Counted from the first letter of the stretch, positions 26,080 through 34,295 are shown. The stretch: 62,954 nucleotides of DNA from Streptomyces sp. MBT65 (GCF_016612545.1 NZ_JAENRY010000090.1:1-62954); one strand, 5' to 3'. Made by a program: numbers and translations. The notes: generated by a model from the sequence alone, not told the origin.

Positions 26080-26199
26080 GACGATCTCCTTCGGAACGGA
26101 TGCCGTAGGTGGAGCGGGTGCCGCAGAGGAACGCGTGCCGCAGGCCGGTTGAGACGGCTTTCGACCGGCTCCGGGCCGGTGGTGCGGCACAAGAAGGAG

Positions 26200-26213
26200 A
26201 GTAGCGCGCTACT
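26200..26213. promoter_or_regulatory. Perfect 14-bp palindrome, candidate OhrR-like operator
   Basis: AGTAGCGCGCTACT reads identically on both strands. It lies 121 nt upstream of the esterase start and 112 nt upstream of the regulator start, followed by an AT-rich CACAACTTAAG stretch (26222-26232). It differs from the TACAATTaATTGTA core known for OhrR, so its assignment to the adjacent regulator is inference. Confidence 0.55.
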
Positions 26214-26324
26214 AAGTCGTGCACAACTTAAGCGTGCTCGATAGAATAGGCCGGACCTGAACGATAAGGTGGTGATTGCCCTGAAGAGAGCGCCCGGAGC
26301 AGCACCGGAGCGAGGAGTCGCACC

Positions 26325-26780
26325 ATGAGCCCAGCCGCCGCGGAACCGGCCGAGGGATCGCTGCTCCTCGACGACCAGTTGTGCTTCGCGCTGTACGCGG
26401 CCTCCCGCGCGGTGACCGCCCGCTACCGCCCGCTGCTGGAAGAACTCGGCCTGACCTACCCGCAGTACCTCGTCATGCTCGTCCTCTGGGAACAGGACTC
26501 GATCTCCGTACGAGACCTGGGCACCGCGCTCCAACTGGAATCGAGCACCCTCTCCCCGCTGCTGAAGCGGCTGGAGACGAACGGCCTGCTGCGCCGCGAA
26601 CGCCGGCGCGACGACGAACGCTCGGTCGCCATCCGCCTCACCGACACCGGCGCGCGGATGCGCGACCAGGCCGCCGCCGTCCCCCTCGCCATCGGCGACG
26701 CCATGGGCCTGACCCCCGATCAGGACGCCCTGGCCAAGCAGCTCCTCCGGCTGATCACCGCCAACGTCTCGGCCGGCTGA
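26325..26780 (+). CDS. OhrR-like MarR-family redox regulator
   Basis: 151 residues. The N-terminal LLLDDQLCFALYAASRAVTARYRPLLEELGLTYPQYLVMLVLWE is very close to OhrR repressors. It includes the peroxide-sensing Cys (about residue 20, in QLCFALY) and the downstream Tyr pair that contacts it. The winged helix (SISVRDLGTALQLESSTLSPLLKRLETNGLLRRERRRDDERSV) is intact. Only the one Cys is present, indicating the one-Cys type that is inactivated by mixed disulfide with a low-molecular-weight thiol. No ohr peroxidase gene is adjacent: it faces an HSL esterase and precedes an MFS gene on its own strand. These would be the presumed targets. Confidence 0.9.
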   Translation: MSPAAAEPAEGSLLLDDQLCFALYAASRAVTARYRPLLEELGLTYPQYLVMLVLWEQDSISVRDLGTALQLESSTLSPLLKRLETNGLLRRERRRDDERSVAIRLTDTGARMRDQAAAVPLAIGDAMGLTPDQDALAKQLLRLITANVSAG

Positions 26781-27011
26781 ACACCCCGCCACCTGCGCGT
26801 TCATGCCCGGCGGAGCAGTGTGTCGTCACCGCTGTTCACCTTAGGTTGCAGTCCCAACGGCATCTCCAGCACCGGGTCCCCGGTATACGGTCCGAAGCGA
26901 TTTCCGGAAAGGAAATGGGGCGCCGCCACCCCCGCCGTAGCCGCGCACGCGACGCCACACGCAGGTCACACCCGGTCAACCCGCCCCTGTACGACGACGT
27001 TTAGAGGTGCC

Positions 27012-28622
27012 ATGCCGACCCTGGTCTCCGAAGTCTCGCCTCCGCCCCCGCCGCCGGACGCCACGTCCCGTCACGCCACCGCCACCATCGTGCTGGCCAG
27101 TGTGGGGGTCTTCGTCTCCTACCTGCCGGTCGTCGGTGTGTCCGTCGCGCTCCCGGTGATCCAGCAGGCGCTCGACGCGTCCACCACCGGGCTCCAGTGG
27201 ATCACCGACGCCTTCATCCTGCCGACCGCCGCCCTGCTCCTGACCTGCGGTGTCATCGGTGATCTCTTCGGCCGCAAGAAGATGTACCTGATCGGGCTCG
27301 CCCTGTCCTGTCTCGGCTGTCTCGTCGCGCTCACCGCGCACGGCGTCGTCCAGGTCTGCGTCGGCCAGGCACTCACCGGAGTCGGCACCGCCGCCCTCCT
27401 CCCCGCGACCCTCGGCCTGATCAGCCACGTCTGCCCCGACCACCGCAAGCGGGCCGCCGCGATAGCCCTGTGGACGGCCGCCCTCGGCCTCGGCCTGACC
27501 CTCGGCCCGCTCTTCAACGGCGTGATCGTCGAACACGCGAGCTGGCGCTGGATCTTCCTGCCCACCCTCGCCATCGGCGCCGTCACGGTCCTGGTCGGCG
27601 CCTTCACCCTGGTCGACTCCCGCTCGGACCGCGAACGCCACCTCGACCTCCCCGGCCAACTCCTCGCCGTCGTCACCATCACCGCCCTCGTCTACGGCGT
27701 CATCGAGGGCGGGGGCGCTCCGGGGTGGGGCTCGGCGGAGGTCGTGACCGCGTTCGTCGTGGCCGCCCTCGCGCTGCCGGCCTTCGTCCTGGTCGAACTG
27801 CGGTCGCGCTGCCCGATGTTGGACATGCGGCTGTTCAAGTCCTCGGCGTTCTCGGGGGCCGCGTTCGTCATGGCGCTCACCCTGTTCGCCCAGGTCGGTC
27901 TGGTCTTCTCGCTCAGCGAGTACTTCGGCCTCGTCCACCACGCCTCGACCTGGGACATCGGCGTCCGCCTGATCGCGCTCAACGGCTTCACCGTCGTCCT
28001 CGGTCCGGTGGTCGGCCGACTGATGCACCGGTTCTCACCCGGCCTCGTGCTGGTGACCGGCCTGCTCGTCGGCGGCATCGGGGCACTCCTGGTCAACCTC
28101 TTCGACGCCGGCACCGGAACCGGCGAAGCGGCCCTGGTCATCGGGGTGTTCGGCATCGGCATCGCGCTGGCGATGGCCCCGATCACCACGATCGCGATGA
28201 ACAGCCTGCCGCGCCGCCTGGGCAGCACCGGCGGTGCCGCGAACGGCGCACTGCGCCAGATCGGCAGCGCCCTGGGCCCCGCCATCTTCGGCGTCATCCT
28301 CACCCACCGCACCCTGGAGACGCTGCCCGCACACGTCGCCGCGTCCGGTCTCGCCCCGGCCGACCAAGGCCAGGTCATCGGCATGGTCAACGGCGCCGGC
28401 ATCCAGGCGGGCGCCTTCCTCCACCTGGGCACCGGCGAGGCGACGGGCCAGGCCCTGGCCGCCTACGGAGCGAGCTTCACCGACGCGCTGCACACCTGCG
28501 CCCTGGTCGGCGGCATCGGCATGCTGGTGGCCGCGGCCGTCGCCTTCGTCACGATCGGCGTCCGCGCCCGCGCGCCGCACGGCGAGGCGGAGCAGGAGGT
28601 GGAGGTGGCGGCGACCGGCTGA
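27012..28622 (+). CDS. MFS transporter, DHA2 (14-TM) family
   Basis: About 536 residues. IVLASVGVFVSYLPVVGVSVALPVIQQALDAS and FILPTAALLLTCGVIGDLFGRKKMYLIGLAL (motif A, GDLFGRKK) define the family, and about 14 helices are predicted. The usual motif D1 Asp in helix 1 appears to be absent (SYLPVVGVSVALP), which may affect coupling. The start at 27012 follows AGAGGTGCC. The 231-nt leader after the OhrR-like gene holds the inverted repeat ATTTCC-GGAAA-GGAAAT (26900-26916). Possibly exports a toxic compound linked to the esterase/OhrR system. A three-copy inverted repeat follows the stop. Confidence 0.9.
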   Translation: MPTLVSEVSPPPPPPDATSRHATATIVLASVGVFVSYLPVVGVSVALPVIQQALDASTTGLQWITDAFILPTAALLLTCGVIGDLFGRKKMYLIGLALSCLGCLVALTAHGVVQVCVGQALTGVGTAALLPATLGLISHVCPDHRKRAAAIALWTAALGLGLTLGPLFNGVIVEHASWRWIFLPTLAIGAVTVLVGAFTLVDSRSDRERHLDLPGQLLAVVTITALVYGVIEGGGAPGWGSAEVVTAFVVAALALPAFVLVELRSRCPMLDMRLFKSSAFSGAAFVMALTLFAQVGLVFSLSEYFGLVHHASTWDIGVRLIALNGFTVVLGPVVGRLMHRFSPGLVLVTGLLVGGIGALLVNLFDAGTGTGEAALVIGVFGIGIALAMAPITTIAMNSLPRRLGSTGGAANGALRQIGSALGPAIFGVILTHRTLETLPAHVAASGLAPADQGQVIGMVNGAGIQAGAFLHLGTGEATGQALAAYGASFTDALHTCALVGGIGMLVAAAVAFVTIGVRARAPHGEAEQEVEVAATG

Positions 28623-28638
28623 GCAACACCCTTTGTTT

Positions 28639-28710
28639 CAAGGGCAGTTGTCTCTCGTGCGCAGAGCGGCGAGGGACAACTGCCCTTGAGACGCGAGACA
28701 ACTGCCCTTG
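28639..28710. repeat. Three-copy 14-bp inverted repeat in a convergent intergenic region
   Basis: CAAGGGCAGTTGTC at 28639-28652 recurs as its exact complement GACAACTGCCCTTG at 28675-28688 and again at 28697-28710. Homology extends to about 19 bp on the loop side (CTCG opposite CGAG with one mismatch). The first pair can form a long hairpin acting as a bidirectional terminator for the convergent MFS and TetR genes. The third copy is extra and would compete with the second for pairing. Confidence 0.8.
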
Positions 28711-28743
28711 GGACAAGCCTTGTTGACGGTCGGCGCAGTGCGG

Positions 28744-29397
28744 TCAGTCGATGGCGCTGTCGTTCTCCAGCGCGGGGGCGAGGAGATGGCAGAGGGAGTC
28801 GGCCAGCAGGTGCAGGGGGTCGGCGGTCTCCAAGGGCCACTCGACGGCGATCCAGGCGGAGAAGAACGACTCGGTCTGCAGTACGGCCATCAACGCCCGT
28901 TGCCGGGCCTCCGCGGGATCGACGCCCCGCCAGCGCTCCGGGGGAGCGACCAGCATCGCGACATACCGCTCGTGCGCCTCGACGTACTGCACCCGTCCCT
29001 CACCGAGGCTGCGGAGCGCGGCCGGTGCCGCCGCGTTGGCGACGCGGCGGATCGGTGCCATCTCGCGCCAGCGGGCCGCGGCCTCGTCCAGCCAGGTGCG
29101 GATGTCGGCCCGGGTCCAGCACGGAAGCGCGGCCAGATCGGCGTACGCCTCGCCCATCAGGCCGTAGACCCGCTCCACCAGGGCGTCGACGATCTCGGCC
29201 TTGCCGGGGAAGTGGGGGTAGACCGTGGCCCGTGTCACCCCGGCGGCCTGGGCGATGTCCTCCATCCGCGCGTCGAGGAACGGCTTCTCGGCGAACATCG
29301 TGACGGCCGCGTCGAGCAGTCGGCGATGGGTGAGGATCTTCTGTTCTTCGCGCAGGTTCTTGCGGGGCGTCGGCTCCATCCGCCCAGTGTCTTGCAT
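28744..29397 (-). CDS. TetR/AcrR-family regulator
   Basis: About 217 residues. The TetR HTH domain is LREEQKILTHRRLLDAAVTMFAEKPFLDARMEDIAQAAGVTRATVYPHFPGKAEIVDALVERVY (recognition helix about residues 47-55, with Pro in ATVYPHFPGK). The C-terminal domain has no family-specific motif I recognise. The ATG at 29397 is favoured by GGAG 7 nt upstream; ATG 29379 is the alternative. It starts 23 nt after the flavin reductase stop on the same strand, so the two are probably co-transcribed and the regulator may control that operon. Confidence 0.88.
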   Translation of the reverse strand: MQDTGRMEPTPRKNLREEQKILTHRRLLDAAVTMFAEKPFLDARMEDIAQAAGVTRATVYPHFPGKAEIVDALVERVYGLMGEAYADLAALPCWTRADIRTWLDEAAARWREMAPIRRVANAAAPAALRSLGEGRVQYVEAHERYVAMLVAPPERWRGVDPAEARQRALMAVLQTESFFSAWIAVEWPLETADPLHLLADSLCHLLAPALENDSAID

Positions 29398-29420
29398 CGG
29401 TCGACTCCGCGAGCTGTCCC

Positions 29421-30029
29421 TCAACTCGACGGCGGCCAGTCGGCGTAGCGGATGCGACGCAGGTCGACAACGTCGCCGAGGGTTCCCCACTCGTCCTTGC
29501 CCAGTCGGGCCAGGGGGCGCAGTCGCGTGACGTCAGGATGGCCGTCGACCAGGACCGCTTCGTCGATCGCGAGATGGACGACCCGTCCGAAGACCACGGT
29601 GGAGTTGCCCAGCCGTAGCGTGCTGTGCAGTTCGCATTCCAGCGCCACGGGGGAGCGGGCGACGCGCGGTGCCTTCACCCGCGCACTGGTCTCGCGTTCC
29701 ACGCCCACGGCGTCGAACTCGCTCATGCCGTCCGGGAAGTCCGTGGCGGTCTTGTTCACCTTGTCGATGAGCGACTCCGGGGCGAGGTTGACCACGAACT
29801 GCCCGGTGGCCTCGACATTGCGCAGCGAGTCCTTGCGGCCGACCGAGGTGAACTGGACGACGGGCGGCGCGACCGACGAGACGGTGAAGAAGGAGTGGGG
29901 AGCGAGATTGTCGACGCCGTCGGCGGAGACGGTCGAGACCCAGGCGATGGGGCGCGGAACGACGGTCGCGGTGAGCAGACGGTAGACCGCGAACGGTTCG
30001 AGCCGGTCCGGGTTGAATTCAGTGCGCAT
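29421..30029 (-). CDS. Flavin reductase-like domain protein (DIM6/NTAB family)
   Basis: 202 residues, split-barrel FMN-binding fold. RLLTATVVPRPIAWVSTVSADGVDNLAPHSFFTVSSVAPPVVQF is the diagnostic FMN-binding region of the DIM6/NTAB proteins, and RKDSLRNVEATGQFVVNLA follows as expected. These proteins bind FMN and reduce it with NAD(P)H or act as stand-alone oxidoreductases supplying FMNH2 to monooxygenases. It heads a probable two-gene operon with the TetR gene. The remnant of a flavin-dependent acyl-CoA-dehydrogenase-fold gene at 32067 could once have been its partner, but they are 2 kb apart and this is speculation. Confidence 0.9.
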   Translation of the reverse strand: MRTEFNPDRLEPFAVYRLLTATVVPRPIAWVSTVSADGVDNLAPHSFFTVSSVAPPVVQFTSVGRKDSLRNVEATGQFVVNLAPESLIDKVNKTATDFPDGMSEFDAVGVERETSARVKAPRVARSPVALECELHSTLRLGNSTVVFGRVVHLAIDEAVLVDGHPDVTRLRPLARLGKDEWGTLGDVVDLRRIRYADWPPSS

Positions 30030-30100
30030 ACCAGCGATATATCAGACGTGCGCGGCCGCCCAGGCGGCGACCACCGGCCCGTCCCCCTGCCCTCGTGCCG

Positions 30101-30952
30101 TCAGTCGCCCTGACTGCCTTGCGTGGTACGGAGGTTGCGGGTGAGCAGTTCGACGGACTGCGGCACGCCGATCCCGTCGTCCCCGCCGGCCGGGAGGCGT
30201 CCGTCCGTCGCCTTGAGGTCGGTCAGGGCCCTGTCCATCGCCTCGTGCGCGGCGAAGAGACAGGGGGTGCTGTAGATCGCCACGTCGACCCCGAGTTCCG
30301 CCAACTCGCCCAGGGACAACCGGGGGGAGCGGCCGCCGGCGATCTGGTTGAACAGCAGGGGCTTGTCGCCGATGCTGTCGCGGATCCGGCGGATCGCCTC
30401 GACGTCGCGCACGCCGTCCACCAGCACCACATCGGCGTCGGTGGCGGCGAGCGCCTTGGCGCGCGTGAGGATCTCGGCGTCGTCGGTGGCGTCGGTCCGC
30501 GCGACGACGGTCAGTTCGGTCCGGCAGTCCAGCACCCGTTCGAGCTTGTCGAGATACTCGTCGAGCGGAAGGAGCTGCTTCCCCGCCACATGGCCGCACC
30601 GGCGTGGCCGCTTCTGGTCCTCCAGGATCACCCCCGAGGCACCGGCCTGCTCAAGACGCCGTACGACATGACAGGCCACCTCCGGGTCGCCGTAACCGTC
30701 GTCGATGTCCACCAGCAGGTGGTGGTCGGGGAAGGCCCAGCGGAGCCGTTCCGTGAAGGCCACGATGTCCGGCCAGGCGATGAAGCCGATGTCCGGCAGA
30801 CCGTAGTAGGACGCCGCGAATCCGAATCCCGAGACGAAGAAGCCGTCGTAGTGCTGGGCCGCGATCGAAGCCGAGTACATGTCGTACACGCCGATCAGAG
30901 GCGTGGTGCGGGGCGTTGCGATCGCGCTGCGCAGTGCGCTGCCGTGAGGCAT
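30101..30952 (-). CDS. Isocitrate lyase/phosphoenolpyruvate mutase-family protein
   Basis: About 283 residues, (beta/alpha)8 barrel of the ICL/PEPM superfamily. The metal-binding motif LLVDIDDGYGDPEVA (about residues 80-94) and the active-site loop ILEDQKRPRRCGHVAGKQLL (about 113-132) are present. The Cys in RRCGH matches the KKCGH/xxCGH of C-C lyases such as 2-methylisocitrate lyase or oxaloacetate hydrolase-like enzymes, rather than PEP mutase (EDK...K..S). Later motifs VARTDA and LFNQIAGGRSP are typical. It likely cleaves or hydrates a 2-oxo or branched dicarboxylic acid. The ATG at 30952 follows AGAGGACT. The flanking genes do not define a pathway. Confidence 0.87.
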   Translation of the reverse strand: MPHGSALRSAIATPRTTPLIGVYDMYSASIAAQHYDGFFVSGFGFAASYYGLPDIGFIAWPDIVAFTERLRWAFPDHHLLVDIDDGYGDPEVACHVVRRLEQAGASGVILEDQKRPRRCGHVAGKQLLPLDEYLDKLERVLDCRTELTVVARTDATDDAEILTRAKALAATDADVVLVDGVRDVEAIRRIRDSIGDKPLLFNQIAGGRSPRLSLGELAELGVDVAIYSTPCLFAAHEAMDRALTDLKATDGRLPAGGDDGIGVPQSVELLTRNLRTTQGSQGD

Positions 30953-31055
30953 GGAGCAAGTCCTCTTGTTTCTGGGCGGGTTGGCGATGTGCGCACGCAT
31001 AACGATCGATATGTAGGGGGAGTTACGCAGGTGCCTCTTCGGCTTTTCGGAGTAT

Positions 31056-31970
31056 CTAAGGGCGGGTGCTGAACGGGCCCAGGACGCCCGCGTCGATGCG
31101 CAGGGACTCGAGCATCGTGTAGGCGTTGTCCACCGTGAAGACGTCGGCGGCGGCGAGAGTGCCGGTGTACTTGGCGGCGATCGGGGTCGCGGCCAACTGG
31201 GCGGCGGCGTTGAGGTAAGCCTTGAAAATGGCCCAAGAGTTGTTACTGGCGCCGTACTTCTGGAAACAGGGAGTCGGGTCCAGGGACTTGATGGCGGCGC
31301 GAACGCTGTCTTCGAGGTCCGTGACGTACTGCTTCTGGATCACGCCGTCGGCGCGGACACCGAGGCGGCCGAGGTGACCGCCGACAAGGGTTTTCCATGG
31401 GTACGACATGGCCACGTCGTGAGCGTTGATCCAGCCCGGGATGTTCTGCGAGACCGCGAGGTTCCCGAAGGGCACCCAGCCCGGGAAGAGCACGTCGACG
31501 ACCATCAGTGTGTCGTGGTCGGGGGCGTGGATGAAGATGTTGTCCGGCGAGTGGTTCGGGCCGTGGTAGGTCAACTCGAGGCGCTCTCCGCCCACTTGCA
31601 GGACATGGTGACGGTCGAAGATCTCGGTGGGGGCGGGACGGTTCGGATCGGCGTCGACGCGGAGCAACTCGCGGGTGTTGCGGTGTCCGACGCGTATGAC
31701 CTTCTCGCCGAAGAGGGACGAGGCGCCGATGTGGTCGGCGTGGGAGTGGGAGTAGACCAGGTGTGTCACCGTCGCCGGCCTTCCGTTGGCCCTGGTCGCC
31801 TCGTCGATGGCGCGCCGCAGGTTGTGCCCGATGGTGGGAGGCGCGTCGACGAGCACGACCCCTTCCCTCGTGGTCAGGAACATCGCCTGATAGTTGGAGT
31901 CGGTGACCCAGTACCGATGGCCTTTGATACGGCCGACGAAGTAGCCGTCCGCGTTGAGTGCCGGGCCCAA
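31056..31970 (-). CDS. MBL-fold metallo-hydrolase, start uncertain (possibly N-terminally damaged)
   Basis: 304 residues from a TTG at 31970. The metallo-beta-lactamase metal motif YSHSHADHIG is intact, as are later ligands in THYGPNHSPDN-like (LTYHGPNHSPDN), MVVDVLFPG and VGGHLGRLG. The fold is therefore complete and hydrolase activity is plausible; the substrate is unknown. No in-frame ATG or GTG exists upstream before the neighbour. In the in-frame upstream residues HIAVPKCFKLGPALNADGYF looks protein-like, and an ATG at 32008-32006 is out of frame by one base in a GGGG run. Either TTG is used or a 1-nt deletion has separated the start codon from the gene. It is downstream of the truncated acyl-CoA-dehydrogenase-like gene on the same strand. 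Confidence 0.65.
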   Translation of the reverse strand: MGPALNADGYFVGRIKGHRYWVTDSNYQAMFLTTREGVVLVDAPPTIGHNLRRAIDEATRANGRPATVTHLVYSHSHADHIGASSLFGEKVIRVGHRNTRELLRVDADPNRPAPTEIFDRHHVLQVGGERLELTYHGPNHSPDNIFIHAPDHDTLMVVDVLFPGWVPFGNLAVSQNIPGWINAHDVAMSYPWKTLVGGHLGRLGVRADGVIQKQYVTDLEDSVRAAIKSLDPTPCFQKYGASNNSWAIFKAYLNAAAQLAATPIAAKYTGTLAAADVFTVDNAYTMLESLRIDAGVLGPFSTRP

Positions 31971-32066
31971 TTTGAAGCACTTGGGTACGGCGATGTGCCC
32001 TGCCCCATGCGCAGCCCGACCACCGCCGAGCCCGGCCGCCCTGGCAGCGGCCGGGCGGTCGAGGCG

Positions 32067-32795
32067 TCAAATGATGAACGTGGGCTGTTCGGTGATGCCG
32101 AGCAGGCTGCGGCCGTAGATCTCGCGGCCGAGATCGGGGTTGACCACGCCGTGGCGTGACGCGGTGCCCAGGTCGCGCCAGATGCGCTGGAGCGGGTTGG
32201 TCAGGGCGAAGGTGCTCGCGCCGGACACGGAGACCGGGCGGTCCACCGCCTCGCGGCTGCGGGTCGCGGCGACCGCGGTGTCCATGCGGATCCGGGCGCG
32301 CTCGGCGACCGTGAGCTGCCGGGCCTCGGCGGCCGCGTGGGCGAGGTCGTCGGCGGCCCGGTAGGCGTGCAACTGGGCCGTGTCGATGAGGGAAGCGGCG
32401 TCGGCTACGGCGAGTTGGACGCTCGGTGAGTCGGCGAGGCGCTCGTAGACCGTCAGGGACATCGGCTTGCGGGCCGCGGTCGCGAGGGTCAGATCCAGCG
32501 CGGCCCGGGCCATGCCCGGCATGGGTGCGACGACGGTGAGAGCGAGCATGGAGGCCACCGCCACGGCGTTGCGGGGCTCGCCCTCGTGGCGGGTCGCGTA
32601 CGCGCCGGTCAGCACACTGCCCATGTTGAGCGTCCGGTGGGCAGGCACGGTCACCCCGTCGGCGACGACGGTGCTGTTGCCGGTGCCGGCCATGCCCGCC
32701 ACATGCCAGGTGTCCTCGATCGTGACGTCCTCGACCGGCACCGGGGCGATCGACGGCGGCTGGTCCGCGGCACTCGGAGCGATCACCAGGGCCAC
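32067..32795 (-). pseudogene. C-terminal fragment of an acyl-CoA dehydrogenase-fold flavin enzyme
   Basis: About 243 residues matching the middle and C-terminal alpha domain of acyl-CoA dehydrogenase-fold flavin-dependent monooxygenases or oxidases (HsaA/HpaB-like: VEDVTIEDTWHVAGMAGTGNSTVVADGVTVPAHRTL, the beta-domain signature, then a helical C-terminus with RIWRDLGTASRHGVVN). Such proteins are about 380-400 residues, so about 150 N-terminal residues including the first helical domain are missing. In-frame coding resemblance stops near 32805 (KWVALVIAPS); upstream sequence to 32966 holds no recognisable continuation. No ribosome site or proper start is present. The fragment is in an area with several other broken genes. 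Confidence 0.75.
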
Positions 32796-32966
32796 CCATT
32801 TTGTCGGCGCGGGCGTTGGTGATTGATGCCCGGCAGCGGGATCTGCGACCGCGGCCGATTTCAGCTGAGACCGCTCGGATGCGCCGGGGTGGTAACGGAG
32901 GCGCCGATGGATCTCGCGATTCCCGTGGACGTCCCTGCCGGACGGCCGTGGACCGGCTGCTCGCTG

Positions 32967-33476
32967 TCATTCGCCTTCCGTCGGTGCTCCTGGACTTGTC
33001 GCGTAGCGGTGGCGCATGGCGTCGCTCGCGGCGGGGCCGGCCGCGAAGACGTACGCGCTGCTGTCGTCGAGCCGGCGGCCGGTCGCAGCATCGACGACGA
33101 CGGGCTCGACCTCCTCGCCGGTGTCTGCGTCGACGAGGATCATGCTGCGTTCCGCCGGTGCGAGGCGGGAGTTGCCCCACGAGGCCAGGGCGACGATCAC
33201 CGGCCGCAGGGAGTGGCCGAGTTCGGTCAGGACGTACTCGTGCCGGACGGGGTTGGCCTGGTAGGGCCTGCGTTCCAGGAGGCCGTCCGCCACGAGGGTC
33301 TTCAGCCGGGTGGTGAGCATGCTGGAGGAGATGCCGAGGCTCTCCTGGAACTGGTCGAAGCGGGTGTAGCCGTCGAAGGCGTCGTGGAGGAGCAGCAGCG
33401 TCCACCACTCGCCGACGTGCTGCACCGTCGTGGACAGCGGGCACTCCCGGTCCTCCAGCCTGATCCGGCTTGCCAC
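32967..33476 (-). CDS. HxlR-family transcriptional regulator
   Basis: 169 residues. The HxlR winged helix is unmistakable: CPLSTTVQHVGEWWTLLLLHDAFDGYTRFDQFQESLGISSSMLTTRLKTLVADGLLERRPYQ (about residues 12-73), with the N-terminal Cys at residue 12 that in related regulators senses aldehydes or disulfide stress. A C-terminal extension of about 50 residues (MILVDADTGEEVEPVVVDAATGRRL) is longer than the classical 110-residue HxlR proteins. The GTG at 33476 follows GAAGGGA. It is divergent from a broken SDR gene across a strong inverted repeat. Its presumed target has decayed, so it may now be orphaned. Confidence 0.9.
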   Translation of the reverse strand: MASRIRLEDRECPLSTTVQHVGEWWTLLLLHDAFDGYTRFDQFQESLGISSSMLTTRLKTLVADGLLERRPYQANPVRHEYVLTELGHSLRPVIVALASWGNSRLAPAERSMILVDADTGEEVEPVVVDAATGRRLDDSSAYVFAAGPAASDAMRHRYATSPGAPTEGE

Positions 33477-33495
33477 GGCGACCGTCCCTTCAGTT

Positions 33496-33534
33496 ACTGC
33501 TAAAGTCGAAGTCAGTTGCTTCTATTTTAGCAGT
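33496..33534. promoter_or_regulatory. Candidate HxlR operator
   Basis: ACTGCTAAA (33496-33504) and its exact complement TTTAGCAGT (33526-33534) are separated by 21 nt, with centres 30 nt apart, about three helical turns. Inside lies a second inverted pair GAAG...CTTC (33508-33511, 33519-33522). The element is AT-rich against a GC-rich background and fills the 108-nt divergent region between HxlR and the SDR, as expected for an HxlR dimer site. Confidence 0.65.
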
Positions 33535-33584
33535 CGCCTGGGGGGTGGTGTCTTGCGTGCCCGCACCCGGAAACGGAATACAGC

Positions 33585-34295
33585 ATGGATCCATCCGCCA
33601 GTGCATCTCTCGAAGGCGGACGCGCTCTCGTCACCGGCGGCACCAAGGGCACCGGAGCCGCCGTCGCCCGTCTGCTCGCGCAGGCCGGTGCGACCGTACT
33701 CGTCACCCCGCGCAGCCGCCCCGACGGGATCGACGACAAGACGTTCATCGCCGCGGACCTGTCCACTGCCGAGGGCGTCGCCCGCGCCGGAGGGTTCGTC
33801 GCGCTCGACGAGGGGGGCCGGGCGCGAGAGCTGAACATGAACCGGTTGGCCGCCGTCCGTCCGGACCCTGCCCTGCTCCCGCGCATGATCGCTGCGGGCA
33901 AGGGCGTGATCGTGCACGTCACCTCGATCCAGCGCCGCACCCCGCTCTGGAACGGAACCTCGGCCTACGCCGCCGCCGAGGCCGCCCCGGCACCTACCGC
34001 AAGGGGCTGGCCAACGAGGTGGCCTCGCACGGCGTCGGCATCAGCACGGTCTCGCCCGGCTCCGTCCGGACATCCGCGGCCCGATCGCCTCGTCGCCCGG
34101 ATCTCCGAGGAAGGGGGCGCGACGAAGGAGGTTGCCCTCGGCCGCCTCGCGGACTCTCTGAGCGGCATTCCCCTCGGCCGCTCCAACCAGCCTGAAGAAG
34201 TCGCCGAGTTGGTCGCCTTCCTCGTCTCCGACCGGGCCTCGCCCATGGTCGGGGCCGAGCACGTCATCGACTTCGGCACCGTCCCGACCGTCTGA
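33585..34295 (+). pseudogene. Degenerate SDR oxidoreductase (compensating frameshifts, lost catalytic Lys)
   Basis: The frame is open over 236 codons, but the protein is damaged. The NAD(P) motif ALVTGGTKGTGAAVARLLAQAG and the end (GIPLGRSNQPEEVAELVAFLVSDRASPMVGAEHVIDFG) are good SDR sequence. Between AEGVARAGGFVALDE about 25-30 residues that normally carry the N-x-AG region are missing. The active-site stretch reads AYAAAEAAP where YxxxK is expected, so Lys is replaced by Glu. From about 33985 to 34080 the SDR sequence continues in another frame (TYRKGLANEVASHGVGISTVSPGSV), then returns to the original frame, implying a -1 and a +1 indel. It is divergent from HxlR, its likely former regulator. 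Confidence 0.8.

Noticed and set aside
28639..28710. Three-copy repeat as a mini CRISPR array or IS end
   Set aside because: Copies are in mixed orientation with unequal gaps, no cas or transposase genes are nearby, and no target duplication is seen.
29421..30952. Flavin reductase plus ICL/PEPM enzyme as a phosphonate or methylisocitrate pathway
   Set aside because: The lyase has the xxCGH loop and not the PEP mutase signature, and no other phosphonate or methylcitrate genes are present.
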